Of a stretch of 11,815 nt of DNA, positions 1 to 6,325 are shown one piece after another. A program made the translations under genes and the position numbers. Numbering within the stretch: the first letter of the stretch is position 1; every line of letters starts with the position of its first letter. Source of the DNA: a bacterium (GTDB taxonomy: Bacteria > Krumholzibacteriota > Krumholzibacteriia > WVZY01); contig JAPUJU010000209.1 in NCBI GenBank assembly GCA_027296025.1, forward strand, positions 1 to 11,815, read 5' to 3'. The notes beneath the pieces were generated by a model. The model did no database searches and had not been told where the DNA came from. It saw only the letters and a list, made by a program, of their open reading frames with translations.

Positions 1-1
1 A

Positions 2-1537
2 ATCCAAATCGACACATGGGACGACATTAATCCCTGCTTCGGATCCGGGGCATTCACCGTTTGTTCAAGCACAACCGGGCACATAACCTCGTTGCTAACA
101 AAAAACGGTGATGCAAAGGTCGCGGTAAACAGCAAAACGCACATCACCTACTTTTTGGGCGAAGAAGTAGTGGGCACGGAAGAATTGACACACAGGCTAA
201 ACGTCGTCGTAAAAGACGGAGAACTACATGTGATCCGTACCTATGACGAGCGGGCGGCGATGCTCGCGTTGCACGAGGGGGACACGCTCGTCGTGCGTGG
301 TGTCGTCAGCAGTTTTCCGACCCTCCGGTACGGAAGGCAGACGTTCGAACTGAACACCTATGTCAACGGAGCGCCGATGGTGCTTCGCATTCGCGCGAGA
401 AGTTTTACGATCGACTACGGTGAGAGCCTCCTCGTTCGTGGGCCTTTGACGCGCGTCGCGGGTCGCCTGCCAGGAGAGGCGTCCGTGTACTTGATGTCGC
501 TGGGCGCCGCCGGGGAAGTACGTGCGGTCGGCAGTGCGGAGGAGCTTGGGGGCCACGGTGGAAACCCGATCATCCGAGGGTTCTTCTGGCCGTTGCACGA
601 TCGTATCCGGCAACAGCTTGCCAGGGGGTTCGGGGCCGCTTCCGGTTTGCCGCTTGCGCTCCTGCTCGGAGAACGCAGCGCACTGCAGACGAACGTGCGG
701 GAAGCCTTCAAGTCTCTGGGCATCACTCATCTTCTGGCGTTGAGCGGTTTCCATCTCGGACTCGTCGTTGCGGCCGTATTGGGGTTCCAGCGCCTTCTCG
801 GGCGTTCGTCTCCCACTACCCTTATCGTCGTGCTCGGCGCCTTCGTGGGGACGGTGGGTTCGATTGTTTCTTTGACGCGGGCGCTCATCATGGTCGTGTT
901 GATGGTCGCCGCGCGTCTTGCCCGACGTCCGATGAGTGGTCTCAACTCTCTTGCCGGCGCCTACGTCCTCATCCTCTTGTGGCGGCCGTACGTTATCTAT
1001 GGCCTGTCCTTCCAGCTGTCGTTCGTCGCGACGTTTGCAGTCCTCCACTGTGTGGCGAGGATGCCGTCGTCCGATGGACGCTCCCGGGCCCGGCGCGTGG
1101 CTAAAATGGTCAGCGCGTCGCTCGGAATCAGTTGCGCGGCGCAGCTTTTCGTCGCCCCGATCATTCTCGAGGTGTTCGGTCAGATCAGTCTGATGTCGCC
1201 GGTGGCGACGCTCGTTTGCGTGCCGGCCGTCGCGGTCGTGCTGATGGGCTCGGCACTGGCGGCGATGCTCTCGCTCGTGCACGCCGACGCCGGGATCTGG
1301 GCCTGCGGGCTCCTCGACCCGCTCTGTCGTCTGTTCGCGGACACGGTCGTCGCGGTCGCAGCGATGTGTCCGCAGTTGTTGGAACTTTCGCCGCCGAATG
1401 CGGGCGTGTACTACGCGGGACTTGCCTGCGCGTGGGTCGGCCGGGGTGGTTGGTGGGTGCGGGCGATTGGGGTAGTGGTGATGATATTTTCTTTCGCAGA
1501 ACCTGTGGATGACGTGTTCGGTTTTCTAGATTTTTGA
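2..1537 (+). CDS. ComEC/Rec2-family inner-membrane channel protein, short form (5' end beyond window)
   Basis: This resembles the channel part of ComEC, which carries incoming single-stranded DNA across the inner membrane during natural transformation. Numbering from the first possible start in the window (TTG at 92), residues about 20-150 look like one or two OB-fold segments (for example HEGDTLVVRGVV at 61-72). Residues about 160-470 form the polytopic competence domain, with LLLGERS (190-196), the family signature HLLALSGFHLG (213-223), R263 in SLTRAL and GLSFQLSF (304-311). The frame has no stop back to base 2, the TTG at 92 has no Shine-Dalgarno, and the OB-like sequence is already under way, so the gene probably starts upstream. 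A GTG at 230 preceded by GGAG (218-221) is an alternative but would cut into the OB-like region. The C-terminal metallo-beta-lactamase domain of full ComEC is absent; the protein ends in FLDF. Family membership is confident, but a role in transformation is inferred. Confidence 0.85.
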   Translation: MQIDTWDDINPCFGSGAFTVCSSTTGHITSLLTKNGDAKVAVNSKTHITYFLGEEVVGTEELTHRLNVVVKDGELHVIRTYDERAAMLALHEGDTLVVRGVVSSFPTLRYGRQTFELNTYVNGAPMVLRIRARSFTIDYGESLLVRGPLTRVAGRLPGEASVYLMSLGAAGEVRAVGSAEELGGHGGNPIIRGFFWPLHDRIRQQLARGFGAASGLPLALLLGERSALQTNVREAFKSLGITHLLALSGFHLGLVVAAVLGFQRLLGRSSPTTLIVVLGAFVGTVGSIVSLTRALIMVVLMVAARLARRPMSGLNSLAGAYVLILLWRPYVIYGLSFQLSFVATFAVLHCVARMPSSDGRSRARRVAKMVSASLGISCAAQLFVAPIILEVFGQISLMSPVATLVCVPAVAVVLMGSALAAMLSLVHADAGIWACGLLDPLCRLFADTVVAVAAMCPQLLELSPPNAGVYYAGLACAWVGRGGWWVRAIGVVVMIFSFAEPVDDVFGFLDF

Positions 1538-1557
1538 TGCGATTACGGGGATGAAGG

Positions 1558-1566
1558 TGCTATATT
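1558..1566 (+). promoter_or_regulatory. Extended -10 promoter candidate for the purine cluster
   Basis: The sequence TGCTATATT matches the extended -10 pattern TGnTATAAT with one mismatch. It sits 33 bases before the purN start, between the comEC stop codon and the Shine-Dalgarno. No good -35 hexamer lies 16-18 bases upstream; TTGATG at 1534-1539 is 21 bases away, which is too far. A sigma-70 type promoter relying on the TG extension is plausible. It would free purN-purC-purH-guaA from dependence on comEC transcription. Confidence 0.45.
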
Positions 1567-1588
1567 GGCCTCATTCCATTGGACTAAC

Positions 1589-1594
1589 AGGAGG
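1589..1594 (+). promoter_or_regulatory. Shine-Dalgarno of purN
   Basis: A perfect AGGAGG lies 5 nt before the GTG at 1600 and settles that GTG as the purN start. It is the strongest ribosome binding site in the purine cluster, as expected for the first gene of a transcript. Confidence 0.85.
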
Positions 1595-1599
1595 GAAAA

Positions 1600-2244
1600 G
1601 TGCCGGATCAACGGTGTAGAGTTGCCGTTCTTGCGTCGGGGCGTGGGAGTAATTTCAAAGCGATCGCGGGCGCGTGCCGCGATGAAAACTTTCCGGCACG
1701 CGTGATTTGCCTGATCACTGACAATCCGGCCGCGCCGGCACTGGAACTTGCGGCGGACGATGGGATCGAGTCGTTCACAGTGCCCGTGACCGAGAAGAAG
1801 GGGCGCCTCCCGGAGGCCGATGAGCTCAAAATCGTAGATATCTGTGAGAAGCGCGGCGTGGACCTGATCGTCCTGGCCGGCTTTATGAGGATCCTCAAGG
1901 GGCCCCTGCTCGATCGTTTTGAGGGACGCATTATGAACATTCACCCGACCCTGCTTCCCAGCTTCAAGGGTCTCCACGGCGTGCGACAGGCGCTCGAGTA
2001 CGGTGCAAAAGTGTCCGGGTGTACGGTGCATTTCGTCGATCGAACGGTCGACGGAGGTGCGATCATCCTGCAGGCCGCAGTGCCGGTGGATGACGACGAC
2101 GATGAGAACTCGCTGCTTCAGAAGGTCAACAAAGAGGAACACCGGATTTATGTAGAGGCGGTAGAACTGTTCGCGACTGGAAGGTTGCTGCAGGAAGGCC
2201 GACGCGTCCGGATTCTCGGTAACGATTTTTCCAGAAAAGGATAA
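1600..2244 (+). CDS. purN: Phosphoribosylglycinamide formyltransferase (GAR transformylase)
   Basis: PurN transfers a formyl group from 10-formyl-tetrahydrofolate to GAR, giving FGAR in cytoplasmic de novo purine synthesis. The 214-residue length is normal for the family. The N-terminal phosphate-binding loop VLASGRGSNFKAI is at 10-22 and LAGFMRIL at 92-99. The active-site signature NIHPTLLPSFKGLH runs from 113 to 126, with N113 and H115 equivalent to the catalytic Asn and His of E. coli PurN. D151 in VDGGAIILQ is the catalytic Asp. The GTG start is fixed by AGGAGG 5 nt upstream. The gene begins 62 bases after comEC and ends 2 nt before purC, so it heads a purine operon. A run of five aspartates (164-168) marks an acidic loop where family members often vary. 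Confidence 0.97.
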   Translation: MPDQRCRVAVLASGRGSNFKAIAGACRDENFPARVICLITDNPAAPALELAADDGIESFTVPVTEKKGRLPEADELKIVDICEKRGVDLIVLAGFMRILKGPLLDRFEGRIMNIHPTLLPSFKGLHGVRQALEYGAKVSGCTVHFVDRTVDGGAIILQAAVPVDDDDDENSLLQKVNKEEHRIYVEAVELFATGRLLQEGRRVRILGNDFSRKG

Positions 2245-2246
2245 CG

Positions 2247-3146
2247 ATGGTAAACGTTCTGATGGATACCCGAGACCACGGCCTCGAACCGGATATGACC
2301 GGGAAGGTGAGGGATTTGTTCGACCTCGGCGAGACGCTGCTGATCGTGACTACCGATCGAGTGAGTGCGTACGATGTCATCATGCCGGACCCGGTTCCGG
2401 GGAAGGGCATCATACTTCAACAGATGACGCTCGGGTGGTACACGTTTTTCGGCGACGACCTGAAAACGCACTTCATCACCGCTGACGTAGCGGAATATCC
2501 GGAACCGTTTGCCGGCCGCAAAGAACTCGTCGGACGAAGCATGCTCGTTCGAAAGGCGAATCGCTACGATGTCGAGTGTGTCGTTCGCGGTTACCTCGCC
2601 GGTTCGGGCTGGAGAGAATATAAGACCTCGAACGCGGTCTGTGGTATCGAACTCCCCGAAGGTCTCGTGGAATCCGATCGTCTGGCGGCTCCGATCTTCA
2701 CGCCAGCGACAAAGGCGGATACCGGTCACGACGAAAACATCTCTTTCAACGAGATGACAAAGATTGTTCCGAAAAATATTGCCGAAGATCTCCGCTCAAA
2801 AAGTCTGGAAATCTATGAGAGAGCACACGAGCATGCAAAATCGTGTGGCATCATTCTCGCCGACACGAAGTTCGAGTTCGGTGAAATCGACGGAAAGATC
2901 ATCGTGATCGATGAGATTCTCTCACCCGACTCGTCGCGCTTCTGGCCTCAGGACGAGTACGAACCGGGCCGTTCCCAGAACAGTTTCGACAAGCAGTTCG
3001 TTCGGGACTACCTCGACGAAACCGGCTGGGATCATAATCCGCCCGGCCCGAAGCTACCCACTGAAATCATAACACGCACGCTCGAAAGATACCGTGAAGC
3101 GTGCACGCGGCTCTTTCCCCAAATCAATCTGGAGAAGATACTGTGA
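2247..3146 (+). CDS. purC: Phosphoribosylaminoimidazole-succinocarboxamide (SAICAR) synthase
   Basis: PurC joins CAIR and aspartate with ATP to make SAICAR, a middle step of de novo IMP synthesis. The 299-residue protein is the longer form of the family. It shows the N-terminal nucleotide-binding strand pair GKVRDLFDLGETLLIVTTDR, then SAYDVIMPDPVPGKG, VECVVRGYLAGSGWREYK in the middle, and the two family signatures PATKADTGHDENIS and IVIDEILSPDSSRFWP. The C-terminal part GRSQNSFDKQFVRDYL is also typical. The ATG at 2247 is preceded by AAAAGGA (2235-2241), which overlaps the purN stop, so translation is probably coupled. A second in-frame ATG at 2262 is less well placed. The last 4 bases overlap purH. 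No key motif is missing. Confidence 0.97.
   Translation: MVNVLMDTRDHGLEPDMTGKVRDLFDLGETLLIVTTDRVSAYDVIMPDPVPGKGIILQQMTLGWYTFFGDDLKTHFITADVAEYPEPFAGRKELVGRSMLVRKANRYDVECVVRGYLAGSGWREYKTSNAVCGIELPEGLVESDRLAAPIFTPATKADTGHDENISFNEMTKIVPKNIAEDLRSKSLEIYERAHEHAKSCGIILADTKFEFGEIDGKIIVIDEILSPDSSRFWPQDEYEPGRSQNSFDKQFVRDYLDETGWDHNPPGPKLPTEIITRTLERYREACTRLFPQINLEKIL
3131..3134 (+). promoter_or_regulatory. Shine-Dalgarno that sets the purH start
   Basis: GGAG lies 8 nt before the GTG at 3143, inside the end of purC. It supports the 4-base GTGA overlap start for purH rather than the more upstream in-frame GTG at 3101, which would add 14 residues with no family resemblance. Confidence 0.6.
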
Positions 3147-4702
3147 GCAGGAGGATAAGAACGGCCCTGATCAGCGTATCGGACAAGTCGGGGCTTGCCG
3201 ATCTCGCAAAGGCGCTCCAGGAGAACGATGTGAAAATTCTATCGTCCTCCGGGACTCGAAAGTTTCTCAGTGACAACGGCGTCGACGCGATAGAGATTGC
3301 GGAGTATACGGACAGCGACGAGCTTCTTGGTGGCCGCGTCAAGACACTGCATCCGAAAATTCACGCGGGCATTCTCGCCAACCGCAGCATCGATGACCAC
3401 AACGCGCAACTGAAGGAACGGGACATCCTGCCGATCGACCTCGTCGTGGTGAATCTGTATCCGTTCAAGGAGAAGTATCGTGAGGGCGGACTGTCGGAAG
3501 AGGAAATGGTCGAGTTCATCGACGTAGGCGGGATTACTCTGATGCGGGCCGCCGCCAAAAACTTTCGGGACGTGACCGTGCTGACGGATCCACTGGACTA
3601 TGCCACCGTGACGAAAGAGGTTCGCGCGACCGGAGGCACCACGGTAGACACACGAAGAGTGCTGGCGCGCAAGGCGTTCACAATGACCTCCACGTATGAT
3701 GCGGCGATCGAGTCGTATTTCAATGAGGAGGCGGGTTCGGAGAAAACACCGTTGCACATGAGCGTGTCACTACTCAAAGTAGCCGACCTCCGTTACGGTG
3801 AGAACCCCCACCAGTTCGCCGCCGCTTACAGCACGAGCGAAGACTCGCCCATGCTCAACCTCGAGAAGCACCAGGGAAAAGCACTTTCGTTCAACAACTA
3901 CCTTGATCTTATTGGAGCACTCGGACTCGCCCGCGACCTGGGTCCGGGAAGCGTCGGTATCATCAAACACACCAACCCGTGCGGCGCTGCCTGGTGTGGT
4001 GAGGTCAACGAGTCGTTTCGAAGGGCTCTTGCCACGGACCGGGTGAGCGCGTTCGGCGGCATCGTGGCGATCAATGGGCCGGTCGGCGGAGAAATGGCGG
4101 AGGAGCTCAATCAGCTCTTTCTCGAAGTGGTGGTCGCCCGCGAATTCAGCGATGGGGCCCACAAGGTATTCACGAAGAAGAAAAACCTGCGTGTCATATC
4201 GATCCCGGATGTGTACTGGATTGGTGACAGCGGTGGCCGGGTCGGTCTGATGGTGGAAGGGTTCTTTCTCCTGCAGGAAGCCGATGCGGGTTTTCCCGAG
4301 CTGGATGCGCTTGAGGTCGTCACGAAACGAGAACCGACCGACAAGGAGTTCAAAGCGTGCCGCATGGGATGGAAAGTCGCGAAGCACGTCAAGTCTAACT
4401 CTATCGTTATTGCGGATGAGGAGGGTACCGTGGGAATTGGGGCGGGACAGATGAGCCGTGTGGACTCTTCGCAAATCGCGACACGCAAGGCGTACGACGC
4501 GAAGTTCTCCCTGATTGGAAAGGCCGCCGCATCCGACGCGTTCTTTCCGTTTGCGGACGGCGTTGCAACGCTGGCCAAGGCGGGAATCACCGCGATCATT
4601 CAGCCGGGCGGATCGATTCGTGACCAGGAAGTTATCGAAGCGGCCGATGAAGCAAACATCAGCATGATTTTCACGGGACGCCGGCACTTCCGCCACTTGT
4701 AG
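3143..4702 (+). CDS. purH: Bifunctional AICAR formyltransferase / IMP cyclohydrolase
   Basis: PurH catalyses the last two steps to IMP: formylation of AICAR with 10-formyl-tetrahydrofolate, then ring closure. With the GTG at 3143 the protein has 519 residues, the usual length. Residues about 5-200 are the MGS-like cyclohydrolase domain, with ALISVSDKSGL (8-18), GRVKTLHPKIHAG (64 onward, K67 catalytic in homologues), VVNLYPF and FIDVGGITLMRAAAKN. The AICAR transformylase domain follows, with LRYGENPHQFAAAY, LSFNNYLDLIGA, the catalytic Lys-His pair K275-H276 in KHTNPCG, SAFGGIVAING, and the C-terminal DAFFPFADGV and IIQPGGSIRD. The start overlaps the purC stop as GTGA, indicating coupling. Two usually conserved cyclohydrolase motifs are altered: the TGGT loop reads SSGT (35-38), and TGFPE reads TDSDE (56-60). 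Confidence 0.96.
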   Translation: MSRRIRTALISVSDKSGLADLAKALQENDVKILSSSGTRKFLSDNGVDAIEIAEYTDSDELLGGRVKTLHPKIHAGILANRSIDDHNAQLKERDILPIDLVVVNLYPFKEKYREGGLSEEEMVEFIDVGGITLMRAAAKNFRDVTVLTDPLDYATVTKEVRATGGTTVDTRRVLARKAFTMTSTYDAAIESYFNEEAGSEKTPLHMSVSLLKVADLRYGENPHQFAAAYSTSEDSPMLNLEKHQGKALSFNNYLDLIGALGLARDLGPGSVGIIKHTNPCGAAWCGEVNESFRRALATDRVSAFGGIVAINGPVGGEMAEELNQLFLEVVVAREFSDGAHKVFTKKKNLRVISIPDVYWIGDSGGRVGLMVEGFFLLQEADAGFPELDALEVVTKREPTDKEFKACRMGWKVAKHVKSNSIVIADEEGTVGIGAGQMSRVDSSQIATRKAYDAKFSLIGKAAASDAFFPFADGVATLAKAGITAIIQPGGSIRDQEVIEAADEANISMIFTGRRHFRHL

Positions 4703-4709
4703 GTGACAC

Positions 4710-6254
4710 ATGAGTACGGCCCATCGCGGTATCGTCATTCTCGATTACGGATCCCAGTTCACTCAACTCATTGCGCGCCGGATACGGTCGAACGAAGTGT
4801 ATTCGCAGATCCTTCCTTTCTCGGCGAGCGAGGAAGACGTGCTCGCGTCCCGTCCGAAGGGAATCATTCTGTCGGGGGGACCGTCGAGTGTCTTCGGCAA
4901 GTCGGCTCCAGGCCTTCCCGACTGGTTCGAGTCCATCGACATTCCGGTGCTCGGGATCTGCTACGGACTACATCTGCTCGGCAGATACCTTGGAGCGAAG
5001 GTCGAACCGTCCAACGTCGCCGAGTACGGACACACAAACGTAACGCCGTGCGGACAATCGACGCTGCTCGCCGGCACACCGGAGAAATTTCGCGTCTGGA
5101 TGAGTCACGGCGACAAAGTCCTGGAACCGTCACCGGGAATGGAGGTTCTTGCAACGTCCGACGACTGTCCGATAGCAGCATTCGCCCACGAGGCAAAGGG
5201 AATGTTCGCGGTGCAGTTCCATCCGGAAGTGCACCACACCGAACACGGCGAGAATATTCTGCAGAACTTCGTGTTCAACATCTGCGGCTGCGAGAGAGAC
5301 TGGTCGGCGGGAAATATCGTCGAAGAAAAAGTTGCCGAGCTGCGCAAACAAATTGGTAATAGACGTGTGATCTGCGCGGTCAGCGGCGGTGTCGATAGCG
5401 CAGTAACGGCGGCCATTGTGGACCGGGCGGTGGGTGATCAGCTGATGTGCGTCTTCGTGGACAATGGCGTTTTACGAGAGGGGGAGGCGGACTCCGTAAG
5501 AAAGGTATTGAACGATCAGCTAACCGCGCCGCTCGTTTTCGTCGATGCGCGCGATCGTTTTCTGGAACGACTGAAAGGGGTCACCGATCCCGAGGAAAAG
5601 CGCAAACGGATCGGGAAGCTGTTCATCGAGATCTTCGAAGAGGTCAGTGCCCTCAAGGGACCCTTCGAGTTTCTGGCGCAAGGAACGCTTTATCCCGATC
5701 GCATCGAGAGCGTTTCGACGTTTGGCCCGTCCGTCACGATCAAGACCCACCACAATGTGGGCGGTCTTCCCGAGACGTTCGACTTTGAACTTGTCGAGCC
5801 GCTCTCAATGCTGTTCAAGGACGAGGTTCGCGAGATCGGCAGCGCACTCGGGCTGCCCGACGTACAGCTCGGACGGCACCCTTTTCCTGGCCCAGGACTT
5901 GCAGTTCGGGTAGTGGGGGAAGTCGTTGAAGAGCGACTCGCCATTTTGCGCCAGGCGGACAAGATTTTTATCGATGGCCTAAAGAGCTGGGGCCTTTACG
6001 ATGAAGTTTGGCAAGCGGGAGCCATACTCCTGCCGGTGCGCAGTGTCGGGGTGATGGGCGACGCGAGAACGTACGATTTTACCATTGTCTTGAGAGCCGT
6101 CACGAGCACGGATGGCATGACAGCGGACTGGGCGAAACTCGACAATGCGTTCTTGCAAGAGACGTCAAACCGTATTATTAATTCAGTGTCGGGAGTTAAT
6201 CGGGTCGTCTACGATATCAGCTCCAAACCACCGAGCACGATCGAGTGGGAATAG
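4710..6254 (+). CDS. guaA: GMP synthase (glutamine-hydrolysing)
   Basis: GuaA aminates XMP to GMP using ATP and glutamine-derived ammonia, the committed step of guanylate synthesis. It is the one-chain bacterial type, 514 residues. The class I glutamine amidotransferase domain (about 6-195) has nucleophile C84 in LGICYGLHLLG and the His/Glu pair H171 and E173 in QFHPEV. The ATP pyrophosphatase domain carries the PP-loop SGGVDS at 225-230 with FVDNGVLR. The C-terminal dimerisation domain shows KTHHNVGGLPE, GRHPFPGPGLAVR and the typical end DISSKPPSTIEWE. ATG 4710 follows AGGTGA (4701-4706), 7 nt after purH. The residue normally Gln in the nucleophile motif (GICYGxQ) is His (H88). Pairing purH with guaA lets one transcript drive IMP production and the guanylate branch; guaB is not in the window. 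Confidence 0.97.
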   Translation: MSTAHRGIVILDYGSQFTQLIARRIRSNEVYSQILPFSASEEDVLASRPKGIILSGGPSSVFGKSAPGLPDWFESIDIPVLGICYGLHLLGRYLGAKVEPSNVAEYGHTNVTPCGQSTLLAGTPEKFRVWMSHGDKVLEPSPGMEVLATSDDCPIAAFAHEAKGMFAVQFHPEVHHTEHGENILQNFVFNICGCERDWSAGNIVEEKVAELRKQIGNRRVICAVSGGVDSAVTAAIVDRAVGDQLMCVFVDNGVLREGEADSVRKVLNDQLTAPLVFVDARDRFLERLKGVTDPEEKRKRIGKLFIEIFEEVSALKGPFEFLAQGTLYPDRIESVSTFGPSVTIKTHHNVGGLPETFDFELVEPLSMLFKDEVREIGSALGLPDVQLGRHPFPGPGLAVRVVGEVVEERLAILRQADKIFIDGLKSWGLYDEVWQAGAILLPVRSVGVMGDARTYDFTIVLRAVTSTDGMTADWAKLDNAFLQETSNRIINSVSGVNRVVYDISSKPPSTIEWE

Positions 6255-6258
6255 GAGG
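6253..6258 (+). promoter_or_regulatory. Strong Shine-Dalgarno without an obvious canonical start
   Basis: AGGAGG overlaps the guaA stop codon. No ATG, GTG or TTG lies 4-12 nt downstream. The only candidate is CTG at 6263, in frame with the lytic transglycosylase gene, which would add 21 residues ahead of the signal peptide. It may be used this way, or it may simply load ribosomes for the ATG at 6326. Confidence 0.4.
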
Positions 6259-6325
6259 ACATCTGGACGCAACCCGAACCCGTGTCCCTTGCGTCTCCAC
6301 CAGCTCTGGCGGTGACACAACGTCT

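Noticed and set aside
224..1282. Long minus-strand frame opposite comEC (352 codons)
   Set aside because: The translation is rich in Arg, His, Asp and Gln with no hydrophobic core or motif, as expected for the antisense of a GC-rich gene. The plus strand carries clear ComEC signatures.
1538..1599. Purine riboswitch ahead of purN
   Set aside because: The gap is only 62 nt, too short for the aptamer plus expression platform, and none of its conserved loops is visible.
2088..2105. GAC/GAT run in purN as a possible repeat tract or frameshift site
   Set aside because: It is a short acidic loop (five Asp residues) in an otherwise intact reading frame, at a position where PurN proteins vary.
3101..3142. 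Upstream GTG as purH start
   Set aside because: It would overlap purC by 46 nt and add 14 residues without family similarity. GTG 3143 has an SD and a standard 4-base overlap.
3770..4738. Long minus-strand frame opposite purH (322 codons)
   Set aside because: It lies entirely over the conserved AICAR transformylase domain and has no recognisable motif; a mirror of GC-rich codon bias.
4703..5359. 218-codon plus-strand frame shifted relative to guaA
   Set aside because: Arg/Ser-rich shadow of the glutaminase domain; guaA in the other frame has every catalytic residue.
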